Of a DNA stretch of 47,258 bases, positions 25,673-35,406 are shown piece by piece (position 1 is the first letter of the stretch; each line of letters starts with the position of its first letter). The translations under genes and the position numbers were made by a program. The notes beneath the pieces were generated by a model. It was not told where the DNA came from. It saw only the letters and a list, made by a program, of their open reading frames with translations, and searched no databases. The stretch comes from an uncultured Solobacterium sp. (GTDB taxonomy: Bacteria > Bacillota_I > Bacilli_A > Erysipelotrichales > Erysipelotrichaceae), in assembly GCA_946415785.1 (NCBI GenBank), contig CAMKTV010000001.1, forward strand, positions 102,882-150,139. The letters are read 5' to 3'.

Positions 25673-25745
25673 TATTCTCGTAAAATATTGGTTATTCTCG
25701 TAAAAAATACTTATATTTACGAGAAAGTATTTAGAATTATGAGAA
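25673..25745. repeat. Cluster of TATTCTCGTAAAA repeats, direct and inverted
   Basis: Two direct copies of TATTCTCGTAAAA (25673-25685, 25693-25705) with an exact 20-base period, then the inverted copy TTTACGAGAA (25716-25725) and a degenerate inverted copy TTATGAGAAT (about 25737-25746). The rest of the 290-base spacer between guaA and the next gene is AT-rich with a TATAAT at 25887-25892 that probably serves the YwaF-type gene. Operator-like, but no regulator gene is adjacent. Confidence 0.6.
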
Positions 25746-25929
25746 TTTATTATAAAAAAAGAATTAAAAATGGGATTTTGATATTACAGGCTATATTGTT
25801 AGGATTAACATAAAAAGAAAATAATTTTGAAGCACAAAAAAAGCGGAAACGATGTTAACCAAGTAATGATTATTTAAGTTAAGTATTATAATTAGAGAAA
25901 AGGAAAGTTAATTATGATGAGGAATAGAT

Positions 25930-26820
25930 ATGATGAACGAAAATATTTATATGATTCTTAATTTTTTAAATAACATATTAAAGGATGTTGATGAAATATT
26001 ACCAGGAGGTGTAATCGGTGATATTTTAAGATCAACTGCCTGGCCAATGACACCTCCTAAAGCATATGGACCTTTTCATTTAGGCTTTGTATTTATATTC
26101 GGTGCATTATCAGTTATCTTAGCTATGCGTTGTTCAAAACTATCTGATAAGAAATTCCGTGGTGTTTTATTGGGATGTGGACTTTTCTTAATTATTACGG
26201 AAATTTATAAGATATCTTTTTATGTTTATGCAATAGATGAACCTGTAGATATTGGCCAATTTAAGTGGTGGGTATTTCCTTTCCAATTATGTTCAGTGCC
26301 AATGTATTTTTGTCTTCTTGGAGCCTTCTTGCCTGAAGGCAAATTCCGTAGAGCTATTTTAGATTTTATGGCTATTTTCAATCTGATGAGTGGAGCCATT
26401 GCTTTTACTGAGCCATCTGGTTTAATTCATTCTTATTGGACATTGACTCTGCATGCTTTCATATGGCATATGATGTTAGTATTTATTGGTTTAATGATAG
26501 GTTTTTCAAAAGATATGAAATGGGAAAAGAAAACATATCTTCGTTCTGTTTATGTCTTTTTAGGACTAGCACTTGTTGCCTTTTGTATTAATCTAATCTT
26601 TTGGAAAGCTTCAAATGGTGACATTAATATGTTCTATGTTGGACCTAAGAATAATCCGATATTCATCTTTAAAGATATTGCCAAAGCATATGGTATGTTA
26701 GTATGCACACCAATATATTTATTTGCTTTATGTCTTGGTGCTTTTATCTTCTATTTACTTATGAAATGGATTAACAGTAATAGAGAAAAATGTAAAATGA
26801 GAAAAGAAAATATTGCCTAA
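25930..26820 (+). CDS. YwaF/TIGR02206-family integral membrane protein
   Basis: Polytopic membrane protein with about seven hydrophobic segments. Seen: WWVFPFQLCSVPMYFCLLGAFLP after a short charged loop, the family's central 'P-x-(H/Q)-L-C' motif, then EPSGLIHSYWTLTLHAFIWH with conserved His residues in the next helices, as in YwaF and the related eukaryotic TMEM164 group. The start is the ATG at 25930 behind ATGAGGAA; the following codon is also ATG. The function of the bacterial family is not established. A terminator overlaps its stop codon. A second, more distant relative lies on the minus strand at 35407-36147. Confidence 0.75.
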   Translation: MMNENIYMILNFLNNILKDVDEILPGGVIGDILRSTAWPMTPPKAYGPFHLGFVFIFGALSVILAMRCSKLSDKKFRGVLLGCGLFLIITEIYKISFYVYAIDEPVDIGQFKWWVFPFQLCSVPMYFCLLGAFLPEGKFRRAILDFMAIFNLMSGAIAFTEPSGLIHSYWTLTLHAFIWHMMLVFIGLMIGFSKDMKWEKKTYLRSVYVFLGLALVAFCINLIFWKASNGDINMFYVGPKNNPIFIFKDIAKAYGMLVCTPIYLFALCLGAFIFYLLMKWINSNREKCKMRKENIA

Positions 26821-26837
26821 AACAAAGGCAAATTTTT
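26813..26837 (+). terminator. Terminator overlapping a stop codon
   Basis: TTGCCT (26813-26818) and AGGCAA (26826-26831) followed by ATTTTT. Confidence 0.7.
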
Positions 26838-26886
26838 ATGTGACCTAATAATAATTTTTTGTGAGAAAATATATGTGAGGTGAATT

Positions 26887-28356
26887 ATGGCAGAAAAAGA
26901 TTTTTTACAACAGTTTTCTAATGAAAACAAGCCTGATAGCTTTAAAGAAGAAGAAAGAATTCCTGTCACAAAGGAAAGAAAGCCAATCAATTTAAAAGCG
27001 TTGATTATTTGTTTATTATCTCTTATTGTAGTGGGCGTTATTTTATATTTCTTATTATTTGCACCAAAAATCGAAATGCCAAACTTTGTAAGTAAGACAA
27101 GAAACGACATCATTTCTTGGGTTAAACAACAGGGCATTGAGACAAGTGGTGTTGTTTTTGAAGAAGTATATGATTTAGAAAATGAAGAAGAAACAGTTAT
27201 TTCACAAAGTATTGAAGCAGGTAAAAAAGTTAAGAAAAATGTGAAATTGAATTTTGTTATTTCAAAGGGTGGAGATCCAGATGAAAGAATTGTAGTTCCT
27301 GATTTGAAGAATATGACCAAATCTAAGATTCAAGAATGGATTGATTCTAATAAATTACAAAAAACAAAAATAATGAATGCCTACAATGATGAAATAGAAG
27401 AAGGCCAAGTTATAGATTATTCTTTTACTGGTTGCCAAGAAGAAGATTTCACAAGAGCTTGTACATTAAAGATTAATATTTCTAAAGGCAAAGCTCCTGC
27501 TGGTAAAGTCAGTGTTGAGAATTTTGTAAAGAATACTTATGAAACAGCTGAAAGCTGGGCTAAGAATAAAAAAATTAATTTAACTAAATCAGAGGCTTAT
27601 TCAGATTCAATCAGTGAAGGATTAATAATCTCTCAATCAATTGCTTCTGGTAAGACAATGAATGAAGGTGAAACATTACATGTCGTTGTATCAAAAGGGA
27701 AAGCTACGTATATGCCTGATATGATTGGCTGGTCTAGCGAACAGCTTCATGCATGGGAAAATAAAAATCCAAGCATTTCTGTTTTGGAAGAATATCGTTA
27801 TTCAACTTCTTCTAAAGGAATGATTATCTCTTCAAATATTGAAAAGAATAAACTAATAAACAATGATACTATCTTAATTATTGGTATATCTTTAGGAAAC
27901 GAAATAGATCTAACTCCTTATCAAAGCGATATTAAGACTTTAGAAGCATTCATTAATGAAGTTAATAATGATGACGCAAAGATTAGTTTAAATATTAATA
28001 AAGATTTCTCTGATTATATAAATGTCAATGGCATTATTTCTTGTGATGATAAAGTTAAAGTTGGGAAAACTGTAAATGTAGTTATCTCAAAAGGAAGAAA
28101 TATTTTATTAAATGATGAAGCATGGAATAATCTAAGAATTGATCCTAATAGTTTTAGTGAAGAAAGTGTTAGAACATTATTATCAGGAACTGATTTAAAT
28201 TATCGCTTTGTCTATCAAAATAGCGGTTCAGAAGGTTTAATTTCAAACGGTACTGTTTTAAGTGCTTATAGAGATGATGGAATTGAACTAAAGACAAACA
28301 CATATTGTCCACAAGACACAACAATTATTGTTGTAATAAATGATGAAAGCAGGTAA
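26887..28356 (+). CDS. PASTA-domain membrane protein without a kinase domain
   Basis: Likely peptidoglycan/muropeptide-sensing or scaffold protein. Seen: a charged cytoplasmic N-terminus (1-36), one membrane helix (about 38-60), then five PASTA-type repeats outside the cell, each closing with an 'I/VxSKG' turn (about residues 62-130, 137-205, 210-275, 278-343, 348-415), and a sixth degenerate one to 487. There is no Ser/Thr kinase domain, unlike PrkC/StkP. The start has a GAGGTGAA site. It lies 5 bases ahead of an FtsX-like permease and then an ABC ATPase, so the three form one operon and perhaps one envelope complex. Confidence 0.85.
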   Translation: MAEKDFLQQFSNENKPDSFKEEERIPVTKERKPINLKALIICLLSLIVVGVILYFLLFAPKIEMPNFVSKTRNDIISWVKQQGIETSGVVFEEVYDLENEEETVISQSIEAGKKVKKNVKLNFVISKGGDPDERIVVPDLKNMTKSKIQEWIDSNKLQKTKIMNAYNDEIEEGQVIDYSFTGCQEEDFTRACTLKINISKGKAPAGKVSVENFVKNTYETAESWAKNKKINLTKSEAYSDSISEGLIISQSIASGKTMNEGETLHVVVSKGKATYMPDMIGWSSEQLHAWENKNPSISVLEEYRYSTSSKGMIISSNIEKNKLINNDTILIIGISLGNEIDLTPYQSDIKTLEAFINEVNNDDAKISLNINKDFSDYINVNGIISCDDKVKVGKTVNVVISKGRNILLNDEAWNNLRIDPNSFSEESVRTLLSGTDLNYRFVYQNSGSEGLISNGTVLSAYRDDGIELKTNTYCPQDTTIIVVINDESR

Positions 28357-28361
28357 GAGAT

Positions 28362-29969
28362 ATGAATTTTTTAAATCGAGCATTTAAAAATGTCACAAGA
28401 AAATTTTCAAAGACTATCTTATTAACTTTGACTTTTTTCTTGATAGGTAATTTAGTTATTGTGGGACTAGGAATTTCTAAAGCATCTGAAAATGCCAAAG
28501 TTCTTACAAGAAAAAAGATGAGAGCAGTAGTGACATATCAATTAGATTATGATGAAATCTATGAATATGCTATGTCTTTAACTGATGAAGACGAATTGAG
28601 CCAATTCTATGAGAATTATCCAAGAATCAACTTATCTAATGTAGCTGAATTATTAAATGATGAGAGAGTTAAAACAGCTAATTCAATCTATAATACATTA
28701 TCATATGGTGGCAACATTGATTATGTGCATCTAGGAAATAGAGCTGAAGAATCAAGCGGTACTGGTGAATCATGTATGATGGATGAAAACGGTAATGAAT
28801 ATTGTGAAACATACCGTTCACCTCAATTCTTTTTAAAAGGAAATATGTTTCCAAGCATGATTGAATTTGAAGATGATGAATATAATATCGTAAAAGGTCG
28901 TTTCTATACACAAGAAGAAATTAATGAAGGCAACTTCGTGTGTCTTGTTTCTGAGGCCTTAGCAAATCAAAACAATCTGTCAGTAGGTGATAGCATTAAT
29001 CTATTGGCCAGTGATTATGGCACTTCTTATCTAGAACAGATTGGAGCCAGTGAAGAAGACTATAAAAATGATTATGAAATCATCGGCATCTTTTCTCATA
29101 ATAAACCTATAACTCCTGACTCTAGCAATTATGATTGGATTTCACCATATGAAAATCTTGATAATATGATTTTGATGCCTTCAACAACAATCTATCTATC
29201 TTCATTAACTATTCAACAAAAAGAATTTGATTATTATGCAAGTTTAGAAGATATGCATGATACCGGCTATTACAGCAATCCAGAAAACAGACCTTCAAGA
29301 GATAATATGTTTAAGAACATGTATATTGATAATGCAGTCTTATTGTTATCTGATCCACTTGATGTAGATAAATTCGTAGAAGATTACAGTGAATCATTAC
29401 CACAATTCACAATGTTGGATGCCAATAATGATGAATTTAATCGTTTAGCTAAACCATTAGATACTTTAAGTATGTATGCGAATTTCATTGTTAGACTTGT
29501 TGTAATAAATGCAATTGTAATTATCACTTTAGTTACAGCCTTAACATTAAAGAACAGAGAATATGAAATTGGTGTCTTATTATCAGTAGGCGCATCTAAA
29601 TTTAAGATTATTTCTCAATTCTTTGTAGAACTTGCGCTAGTTGCGATATTAGGTTTCAGTTTAGCTGTAGGTTCAGGTAGTTTGATCGCTAAAAGAATTG
29701 GTTATACTGTCTTGGAATATCAAATATCTGAAAGTGATGTTCAAGATGATGGTGGCAAATATTATTATGGTTATAGTATTTGGGATGAAGATTACACTAA
29801 TGATTTAACCATTGATGATCTAATTAGTGAATATGAAGTTAGTGTTTCTGCTGCTATTATTTTAGAGATTTATATTTTAGGTCTAGGCATTGTCTTTGTA
29901 TCAGTTATCATCCCATCATTTATGATAATGCGCTATAATCCTAAAAAGATTTTGATGAATCAAAACTAG
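28362..29969 (+). CDS. FtsX/MacB-type ABC transporter permease
   Basis: Membrane half of an ABC system. Seen: an N-terminal helix (about 17-40) after a short basic start (NRAFKNVTRKF), a roughly 330-residue extracytoplasmic domain with an ESGT/CMMDENGNEYCE insertion, then three C-terminal helices (about 380-400, 420-440, 495-520) with the FtsX signature KNREYEIGVLLSVGASKFKI and the terminal YNPKKIL. This four-helix layout is the MacB/LolE/YtrF type, which uses force on extracytoplasmic partners rather than a transport channel. The gene lies between the PASTA gene (5 bases) and the ATPase gene (8 bases). Confidence 0.88.
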   Translation: MNFLNRAFKNVTRKFSKTILLTLTFFLIGNLVIVGLGISKASENAKVLTRKKMRAVVTYQLDYDEIYEYAMSLTDEDELSQFYENYPRINLSNVAELLNDERVKTANSIYNTLSYGGNIDYVHLGNRAEESSGTGESCMMDENGNEYCETYRSPQFFLKGNMFPSMIEFEDDEYNIVKGRFYTQEEINEGNFVCLVSEALANQNNLSVGDSINLLASDYGTSYLEQIGASEEDYKNDYEIIGIFSHNKPITPDSSNYDWISPYENLDNMILMPSTTIYLSSLTIQQKEFDYYASLEDMHDTGYYSNPENRPSRDNMFKNMYIDNAVLLLSDPLDVDKFVEDYSESLPQFTMLDANNDEFNRLAKPLDTLSMYANFIVRLVVINAIVIITLVTALTLKNREYEIGVLLSVGASKFKIISQFFVELALVAILGFSLAVGSGSLIAKRIGYTVLEYQISESDVQDDGGKYYYGYSIWDEDYTNDLTIDDLISEYEVSVSAAIILEIYILGLGIVFVSVIIPSFMIMRYNPKKILMNQN

Positions 29970-29977
29970 GAGGTCAT

Positions 29978-30658
29978 ATGTCAGAAATATTAAAATTAGA
30001 AAATATCAATTATTCATATATTGATGGTGGCTATCAAAGAGTTATCTTAAAAGATTTGTCATATACTTTTGAAGAAGGAAAATTCTATACAATTCTAGGG
30101 CCATCAGGTTCAGGCAAGACAACTTTACTTTCAATCATTGCAGGACTTGATAGTGCCAATAGTGGAAATATATATTTCAAAGGTGAAAGTCTTGATAAGA
30201 TAGGTTTATATAAATATCGTCGTAATGATATTTCAATCGTTTTCCAACAGTACAATTTAATCAATTATTTGACAGCTGTTGAAAATGTTTTATTAGCAAT
30301 GAGTGAAACTGATAATGAACTTCCTAAAGATCAAAAGGCAGTTGCTTATAATCTTCTTGAAAGATTTGGTATTGTAAAAACAAAGGCTGATCGTATGATT
30401 AACCAATTATCTGGTGGTGAACAACAGCGTGTTGCCATCGCTCGTTCTTTAGCTAGCAATGTTAATCTAATCTTTGCGGATGAACCAACAGGAAATCTTG
30501 ATACAGCAACCGAAAAAGAAATCATTGCTATCTTTAAAGAATTGGCTCATGAATATGGCAAGACCATCATCGTAGTTACCCATTCTGATGCGGTATCAGA
30601 AATGTCAGATCAAAGATTAATCTTAAAAGATGGGGCATTATTTGAAGATAAACAATAA
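29978..30658 (+). CDS. ABC transporter ATPase, LolD/MacB family
   Basis: Cytoplasmic ATPase that drives the FtsX-type permease encoded directly upstream. Seen: Walker [10 protein letters not shown] (about 42-50), Q-loop VFQQYNLI, signature [14 protein letters not shown], Walker [13 protein letters not shown] and the H-loop VVTHSD. 226 aa is normal for the family. The start follows TAGGAGGTCAT. The operon ends at a terminator at 30665-30690. Confidence 0.95.
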   Translation: MSEILKLENINYSYIDGGYQRVILKDLSYTFEEGKFYTILGPSGSGKTTLLSIIAGLDSANSGNIYFKGESLDKIGLYKYRRNDISIVFQQYNLINYLTAVENVLLAMSETDNELPKDQKAVAYNLLERFGIVKTKADRMINQLSGGEQQRVAIARSLASNVNLIFADEPTGNLDTATEKEIIAIFKELAHEYGKTIIVVTHSDAVSEMSDQRLILKDGALFEDKQ

Positions 30659-30664
30659 ACAATT

Positions 30665-30690
30665 AAGGGCAAATAAACATGCCCTTTTTT
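30665..30690 (+). terminator. Terminator of PASTA/ABC operon
   Basis: AAGGGCA (30665-30671) and TGCCCTT (30680-30686), then a run of Ts. Confidence 0.85.
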
Positions 30691-30785
30691 GATGGGCTTT
30701 TGTTTATAATGAAATCATTAGAATATATAATTATATTAGATAACTATGTGTTTAATAGTTTTTTGCGTATAAAGGAGGACTTTAC

Positions 30786-33700
30786 ATGAAAGCTAAAAGA
30801 AAAGTCTTTAAGGTTTTATGTGTATTAGTTATAGCTTTATTAATGGCTATTACTACAATTTCTTTTAATACCAATGAAGTAAGTGCAAGTGGAGAGTATA
30901 GTTTGGAATTTTTCTTCGGTTTAGGAAAAACTAATGGGACCAACCAAATAAATGCGGACATCTTTACTGGTTCTGGCGCTATGCTTAACAATGTCAGTGC
31001 TTATTCTATTAAAGGATATCGAGATACAGCATATACAAATGGTCCATCTTCTGGTATGGGCAATAGATATGACAATTCTTATACTGGCATTAAATCAGTT
31101 GATGTTTGGTATAAGGGTGCAAAAGCAACTTTATCTCCTACAGGGACTTTATACTATACAAGCACTGGTATTACTTCTTCTAGTAGTGGCGCTACAAAAT
31201 TAACAACTTTCGCTAGATCAGGATCATCATTATGTACTAGATGGTTTGCGATACCAGGTGAAGTTGATGTTGTTGTCCATTACACAAGTGGTGAACATAC
31301 AATTACGGTTAATAATATAGATGATGCAAGCTTTGATAATGATCTAGGTGAAAAATATGATAGATACTATACTACTAAATCATTAGATTCAACATCTACT
31401 ACTGTTTCTAGTAACTATACAAATAGTAATGGTATTGTTCAAGATATAACTTTAGGAAGCACAAATGCTGTTGGCAATGTCATCGTTCAAATAGGAAGTG
31501 ATGAAATAGCTTGTAATACAACTGTTGGCATTCAATATCTATCATCTTCATTATCTTTTTCTAATTCACATGCATCTGGTGATATATTGGCTATTGATTT
31601 TGATAATAATCAAATTAGATATTACAAAGTTAATAATGATATTAATGTTACATATAATTATGTAACTAATGTAACATATGATATAACATTCATGGCTAAT
31701 GATGATGTATATGACAGTCAAGAAGTATTCGAAGGCTATTATGCATCTAAACCAGAAGATCCAGAAATTCCTGAAGGTTATAATGCCTTTGTAGGTTGGT
31801 ATTTAAATGATGAAGAATTTGATTTTAATACAAAGATTAATTCAGATTTAATTCTACAAGCAAGATTCGCTTTATTGGATGAATTCAATGTAACTTTCTT
31901 GAAAGGTGAAAATGTTTATGAGGAACAGATCGTCCTTGATGGATATACCGCAACAAAACCAACTGATCCTTTAATTCCTTCAGGCTATGATGTTTTTATC
32001 GGCTGGTATTTAAATGATGAAGAATTTGATTTTTCAACAATTATTGATGAGGATATTACTTTATACGCAAAATTCGATGTTTATCATACAGTCACATTTA
32101 AAAATCTTGGACATGATTATACAAGTTCCAATGGCTCATTATTGAACGCTAATTTTATTGCGAGCGGATCTTGGGCAAGCGAAACAGGCGGAGTTATGGA
32201 TTTCCATAATTGTGTTGGTACAACTGTTGGTGATTATTTCAGTTCAACTGGTCTAGCACTTAATGGTTATACTTTACTTTATGATTTTGAAAAATTGACA
32301 ATGAAATTTGGTGGTCACCAAACTTTGACAATTGATGGTTTAAGCAATTTAAAAGGAAAGACATATTTTGTTGATGAAAATTACCAATTAGTTGAAAGAA
32401 AGGATTATCAAGAAGGGGATATCTTTAAGATATCTACTAATGCTACAACAACTAGTACTATCAATACTCGTTTCTATAAGATTGTTGAAAATATTGAATT
32501 TGAATTATTCTATACAAATTATCATACAATCAGAATTCTTAATTTTGGCAATGGAAGCCATGGAAGCATTGGTGTAGGTAAATTCGCTTCTTCTGGTGCT
32601 GATTATTCTTTCTATGCTTGGGATCCTTATGGTTCTGCTTATGGTGGTGGTACCAATTTAAAGAATGGTGGAACTATTGATTATAATGCGGGTATTGCGA
32701 CAATCTATGGTGATTATAGTTCTGATAAAGGATATGGCGCAGCCTTATTGATTTATGAAGATTATGAAAAGCACGATAAGATTACTTTCACATATGGCGA
32801 AGATGCAATCACTTATGATTTAGATAATACAAAATATACAAATGAAACTTGGTATGTGGATGGCATAAAAGTGTTGGTATTTGTTCAAAATACAGGTGTA
32901 TCATATTACAACTTACGTTTCTATAATGTCACCAGTGATATCACTGTTAAGACTTCAAAGGATATTGGTGCTACAGCTTCAGCTGATGTGACACTTAATA
33001 ATGATGGAACCTTAACAGAAAAGATTTATGCACAAATTCCTGATTATAAAGAAGGTTATTCAGTTACAATTGATGGACAAGAAACCAGCGTATCTTTAAT
33101 TGATTCATCTACTTTCAGATATAAAATTGATACACCTGCTAAAGCCCCTTCAAAGATTAACGAATCATTCACAATAAGAATTGTTGATGAAACTAATGAA
33201 GAACTATACAGCAAAACAACAAGTCTAAAAGAATATTTATATGCCTTAATTGACGCTGAAGGAAGTTTAGCAGCAATGAAGAATTTGGCTAAATCAATGT
33301 TGAACTTTGGCGCATATTGCCAGATGTATTTTAATGAAACAGATGATGGTTTAGCTAATGAAGATTTGCCTTTAGAAGAACAAGATGTTGATGAAGTTGT
33401 CATTAATCCTACTAATGCGCGTGTAATAAGTGGCAGTACTGATGGCATATCATTCTATGGCCAATCATTGAATTTGATTTCTGCAACTAAGCTATGTATC
33501 TATTTCCAAATTGAAGATGGTGATATCAGTGAATATGTCTTTAAAGATGGTGCTAATGTTTTAACTCCAAGCAAATATTCAGATAACATTTATTTTGTTT
33601 CAATAAGAAATGTAGCTGCTCCTGATTTAGGTGTTAAACATGCCTTTAGTGTAACAAGAGGTGGTGAAGGTGATTTGACAGTAACTGCTTCTGTATTAAG

Positions 33701-35372
33701 TTATGCTAATGTAGTTATAAATAAATATGAAGATGCAACTGATGAAGAACATATCAATCTAGTCAAAGCAATGAAAGCTTTATATGCATATGAAGCTGCT
33801 GCAACAAATGCAGGCATACTACCAACAGTAAGTGGCTTATTATATACCAATAAAACTGTTGAATCAGTTAAATTAGGTGATCCGTTCATCGTTTATGATA
33901 ATCGTGAAAATGGCACTGGCAAATTCTATTGTTATGGAACAACTGGCCAATTAGGTGCTAAAGGTTTCTATGCTTATGAATCTTCAGATTTAGAAAACTG
34001 GGGCAATCCTAAAACCGTATTTAAAAGAGATGATACAACTTGGTGTCAATCAACATTATGGGCACCTGAAGTAATCTATGATGAAGAAACAGAATTATAT
34101 TACATGTTCTATTCTGCTAAATGGGAAGCTGCTGCACAAGATAACCCAGGAGAAGATGATTATTATTATCTATATGGATCTGTTGCAACATGTGCTGAAC
34201 CTAATGGAACATTTGTCGAATATTCTTCCGAAAATAAATCTACTTATGAACCATTAATCTGTTTTGAAAAACATAATGATGAAATTCCAGTATCATTACG
34301 TTCTACTTTAAGTGGAATAGATGGCAAGACAGGCTTTATTAAAATTATTGATGCTTCACCATTTGTTGATCCTGTAAGTGGAAAGAAATATTTATATTTT
34401 GTAGCCGATGCTAATACACCTTATTCTAATGGTTCATTTATCATGGGCATGGAAATGGAAGATTGGGTAACACCTAAATATGAGACTTTGACTAAGCTTA
34501 CTTCAATTGGCTTTACAACAGTTGGAGGCTTTGGGCTGATTTCTGAAGGCCAAAGAATCAATGAAGGTCCATCAGTTTATTATCACAATGGAACGTATTA
34601 TTTAACTTTCTCAACATATTCATATAAGAATGTTAAATATCAAGTAAGACAAGCTCTTGCGACTAGCCCGCTTGGAGCATATACAAAGATACAACCTGCT
34701 AATGGTGGTACGGTTATTTCTACTGCTGACTATATGATTTCTCAATCTGCAGGACATAGTTCATTCTTACAATTAGGTGATGAATTATATATCGTTTATC
34801 ATGCATTCTATAATGACACCGATGTAGATGATGGACGTAGAATTGCGGTTGATAAACTTACATTTGTTGATAATGGCGTTGGCCAAGAAGTATTAAAGGC
34901 TGCTGGTCCTACAACTACACCTCAACCTAAACCAGAAGTACTTACAGGATATAGAAATCTTGCAACTGAGGCGACAATTACTTCTAATGTTAGTGGTAAT
35001 TTAGGGTATCTAAATGATGGTTTCTTACCATTAGATGAAAGTGGCTATGAATATACTGTTTCATCTGGCAAAGTTACAATTACAATTAATCTGGATAGTT
35101 ATCGTGAAGTTAGAGGCTTATTAATATATAACGCAAGAGATGAAGAAAACCGTTTCTCACAGATTTCTTCAATAAGCATTTCTGGTTTAAATGAAACTGA
35201 AACATTTAATGATTTAGCCTATGACAACAGTGAATATGCACGTAATGAAAAAGAAGCGCTTGATGCAGCATTAATCTTAAGTCTAAATGAAAAAGGTGTT
35301 TCAACAATTACAATAACCTTTAATGAAGATCATCAAATTGCGTTGCCAGAAATAATTGTTCTAGGTAAATAA
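30786..35372 (+). CDS. Large secreted multi-modular GH43-family glycosidase, 1528 aa
   Basis: Secreted hydrolase of the five-bladed propeller class (arabinanase/xylosidase/arabinofuranosidase type). The start has an AAAGGAGGA site. Seen: signal peptide to about residue 34 (EVSA); an N-terminal module (about 37-295); two InlB/Flg_new-type repeats (about 298-362 and 368-432, FVGWYLNDEEFDF / FIGWYLNDEEFDF); two 'F-x-N-x-G-H' modules (about 435-725); the KSMLNFGAYCQMYF module (about 730-1015); a GH43 domain with base Asp in LGDPFIVYD (about 1031), WAPEVIYD (about 1091), likely acid Glu in INEGPSVYYH (about 1259) and GHSSF (about 1321); and a C-terminal discoidin/CBM32-like domain (about 1388-1528). 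Modules up to 1015 match the SGNH protein at 12963 in order and sequence. No wall anchor seen. Confidence 0.87.
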   Translation: MKAKRKVFKVLCVLVIALLMAITTISFNTNEVSASGEYSLEFFFGLGKTNGTNQINADIFTGSGAMLNNVSAYSIKGYRDTAYTNGPSSGMGNRYDNSYTGIKSVDVWYKGAKATLSPTGTLYYTSTGITSSSSGATKLTTFARSGSSLCTRWFAIPGEVDVVVHYTSGEHTITVNNIDDASFDNDLGEKYDRYYTTKSLDSTSTTVSSNYTNSNGIVQDITLGSTNAVGNVIVQIGSDEIACNTTVGIQYLSSSLSFSNSHASGDILAIDFDNNQIRYYKVNNDINVTYNYVTNVTYDITFMANDDVYDSQEVFEGYYASKPEDPEIPEGYNAFVGWYLNDEEFDFNTKINSDLILQARFALLDEFNVTFLKGENVYEEQIVLDGYTATKPTDPLIPSGYDVFIGWYLNDEEFDFSTIIDEDITLYAKFDVYHTVTFKNLGHDYTSSNGSLLNANFIASGSWASETGGVMDFHNCVGTTVGDYFSSTGLALNGYTLLYDFEKLTMKFGGHQTLTIDGLSNLKGKTYFVDENYQLVERKDYQEGDIFKISTNATTTSTINTRFYKIVENIEFELFYTNYHTIRILNFGNGSHGSIGVGKFASSGADYSFYAWDPYGSAYGGGTNLKNGGTIDYNAGIATIYGDYSSDKGYGAALLIYEDYEKHDKITFTYGEDAITYDLDNTKYTNETWYVDGIKVLVFVQNTGVSYYNLRFYNVTSDITVKTSKDIGATASADVTLNNDGTLTEKIYAQIPDYKEGYSVTIDGQETSVSLIDSSTFRYKIDTPAKAPSKINESFTIRIVDETNEELYSKTTSLKEYLYALIDAEGSLAAMKNLAKSMLNFGAYCQMYFNETDDGLANEDLPLEEQDVDEVVINPTNARVISGSTDGISFYGQSLNLISATKLCIYFQIEDGDISEYVFKDGANVLTPSKYSDNIYFVSIRNVAAPDLGVKHAFSVTRGGEGDLTVTASVLSYANVVINKYEDATDEEHINLVKAMKALYAYEAAATNAGILPTVSGLLYTNKTVESVKLGDPFIVYDNRENGTGKFYCYGTTGQLGAKGFYAYESSDLENWGNPKTVFKRDDTTWCQSTLWAPEVIYDEETELYYMFYSAKWEAAAQDNPGEDDYYYLYGSVATCAEPNGTFVEYSSENKSTYEPLICFEKHNDEIPVSLRSTLSGIDGKTGFIKIIDASPFVDPVSGKKYLYFVADANTPYSNGSFIMGMEMEDWVTPKYETLTKLTSIGFTTVGGFGLISEGQRINEGPSVYYHNGTYYLTFSTYSYKNVKYQVRQALATSPLGAYTKIQPANGGTVISTADYMISQSAGHSSFLQLGDELYIVYHAFYNDTDVDDGRRIAVDKLTFVDNGVGQEVLKAAGPTTTPQPKPEVLTGYRNLATEATITSNVSGNLGYLNDGFLPLDESGYEYTVSSGKVTITINLDSYREVRGLLIYNARDEENRFSQISSISISGLNETETFNDLAYDNSEYARNEKEALDAALILSLNEKGVSTITITFNEDHQIALPEIIVLGK

Positions 35373-35376
35373 CTTA

Positions 35377-35403
35377 AAAGGCAAGTTCAATGAACTTGCC
35401 TTT
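35377..35403. terminator. Bidirectional terminator between converging genes
   Basis: Perfect 13-bp inverted repeat (AAAGGCAAGTTCA and its complement) around one base, flanked by A and T runs; it serves the GH43 gene and the converging minus-strand gene. Confidence 0.85.
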
Positions 35404-35406
35404 AAT

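Noticed and set aside
26817-27320. 167-codon minus-strand reading frame antisense to the PASTA gene
   Set aside because: It is the complement of a clear coding region with a normal PASTA domain pattern, is Ser/Phe/Ile rich as shadow frames are, and has no start signal.
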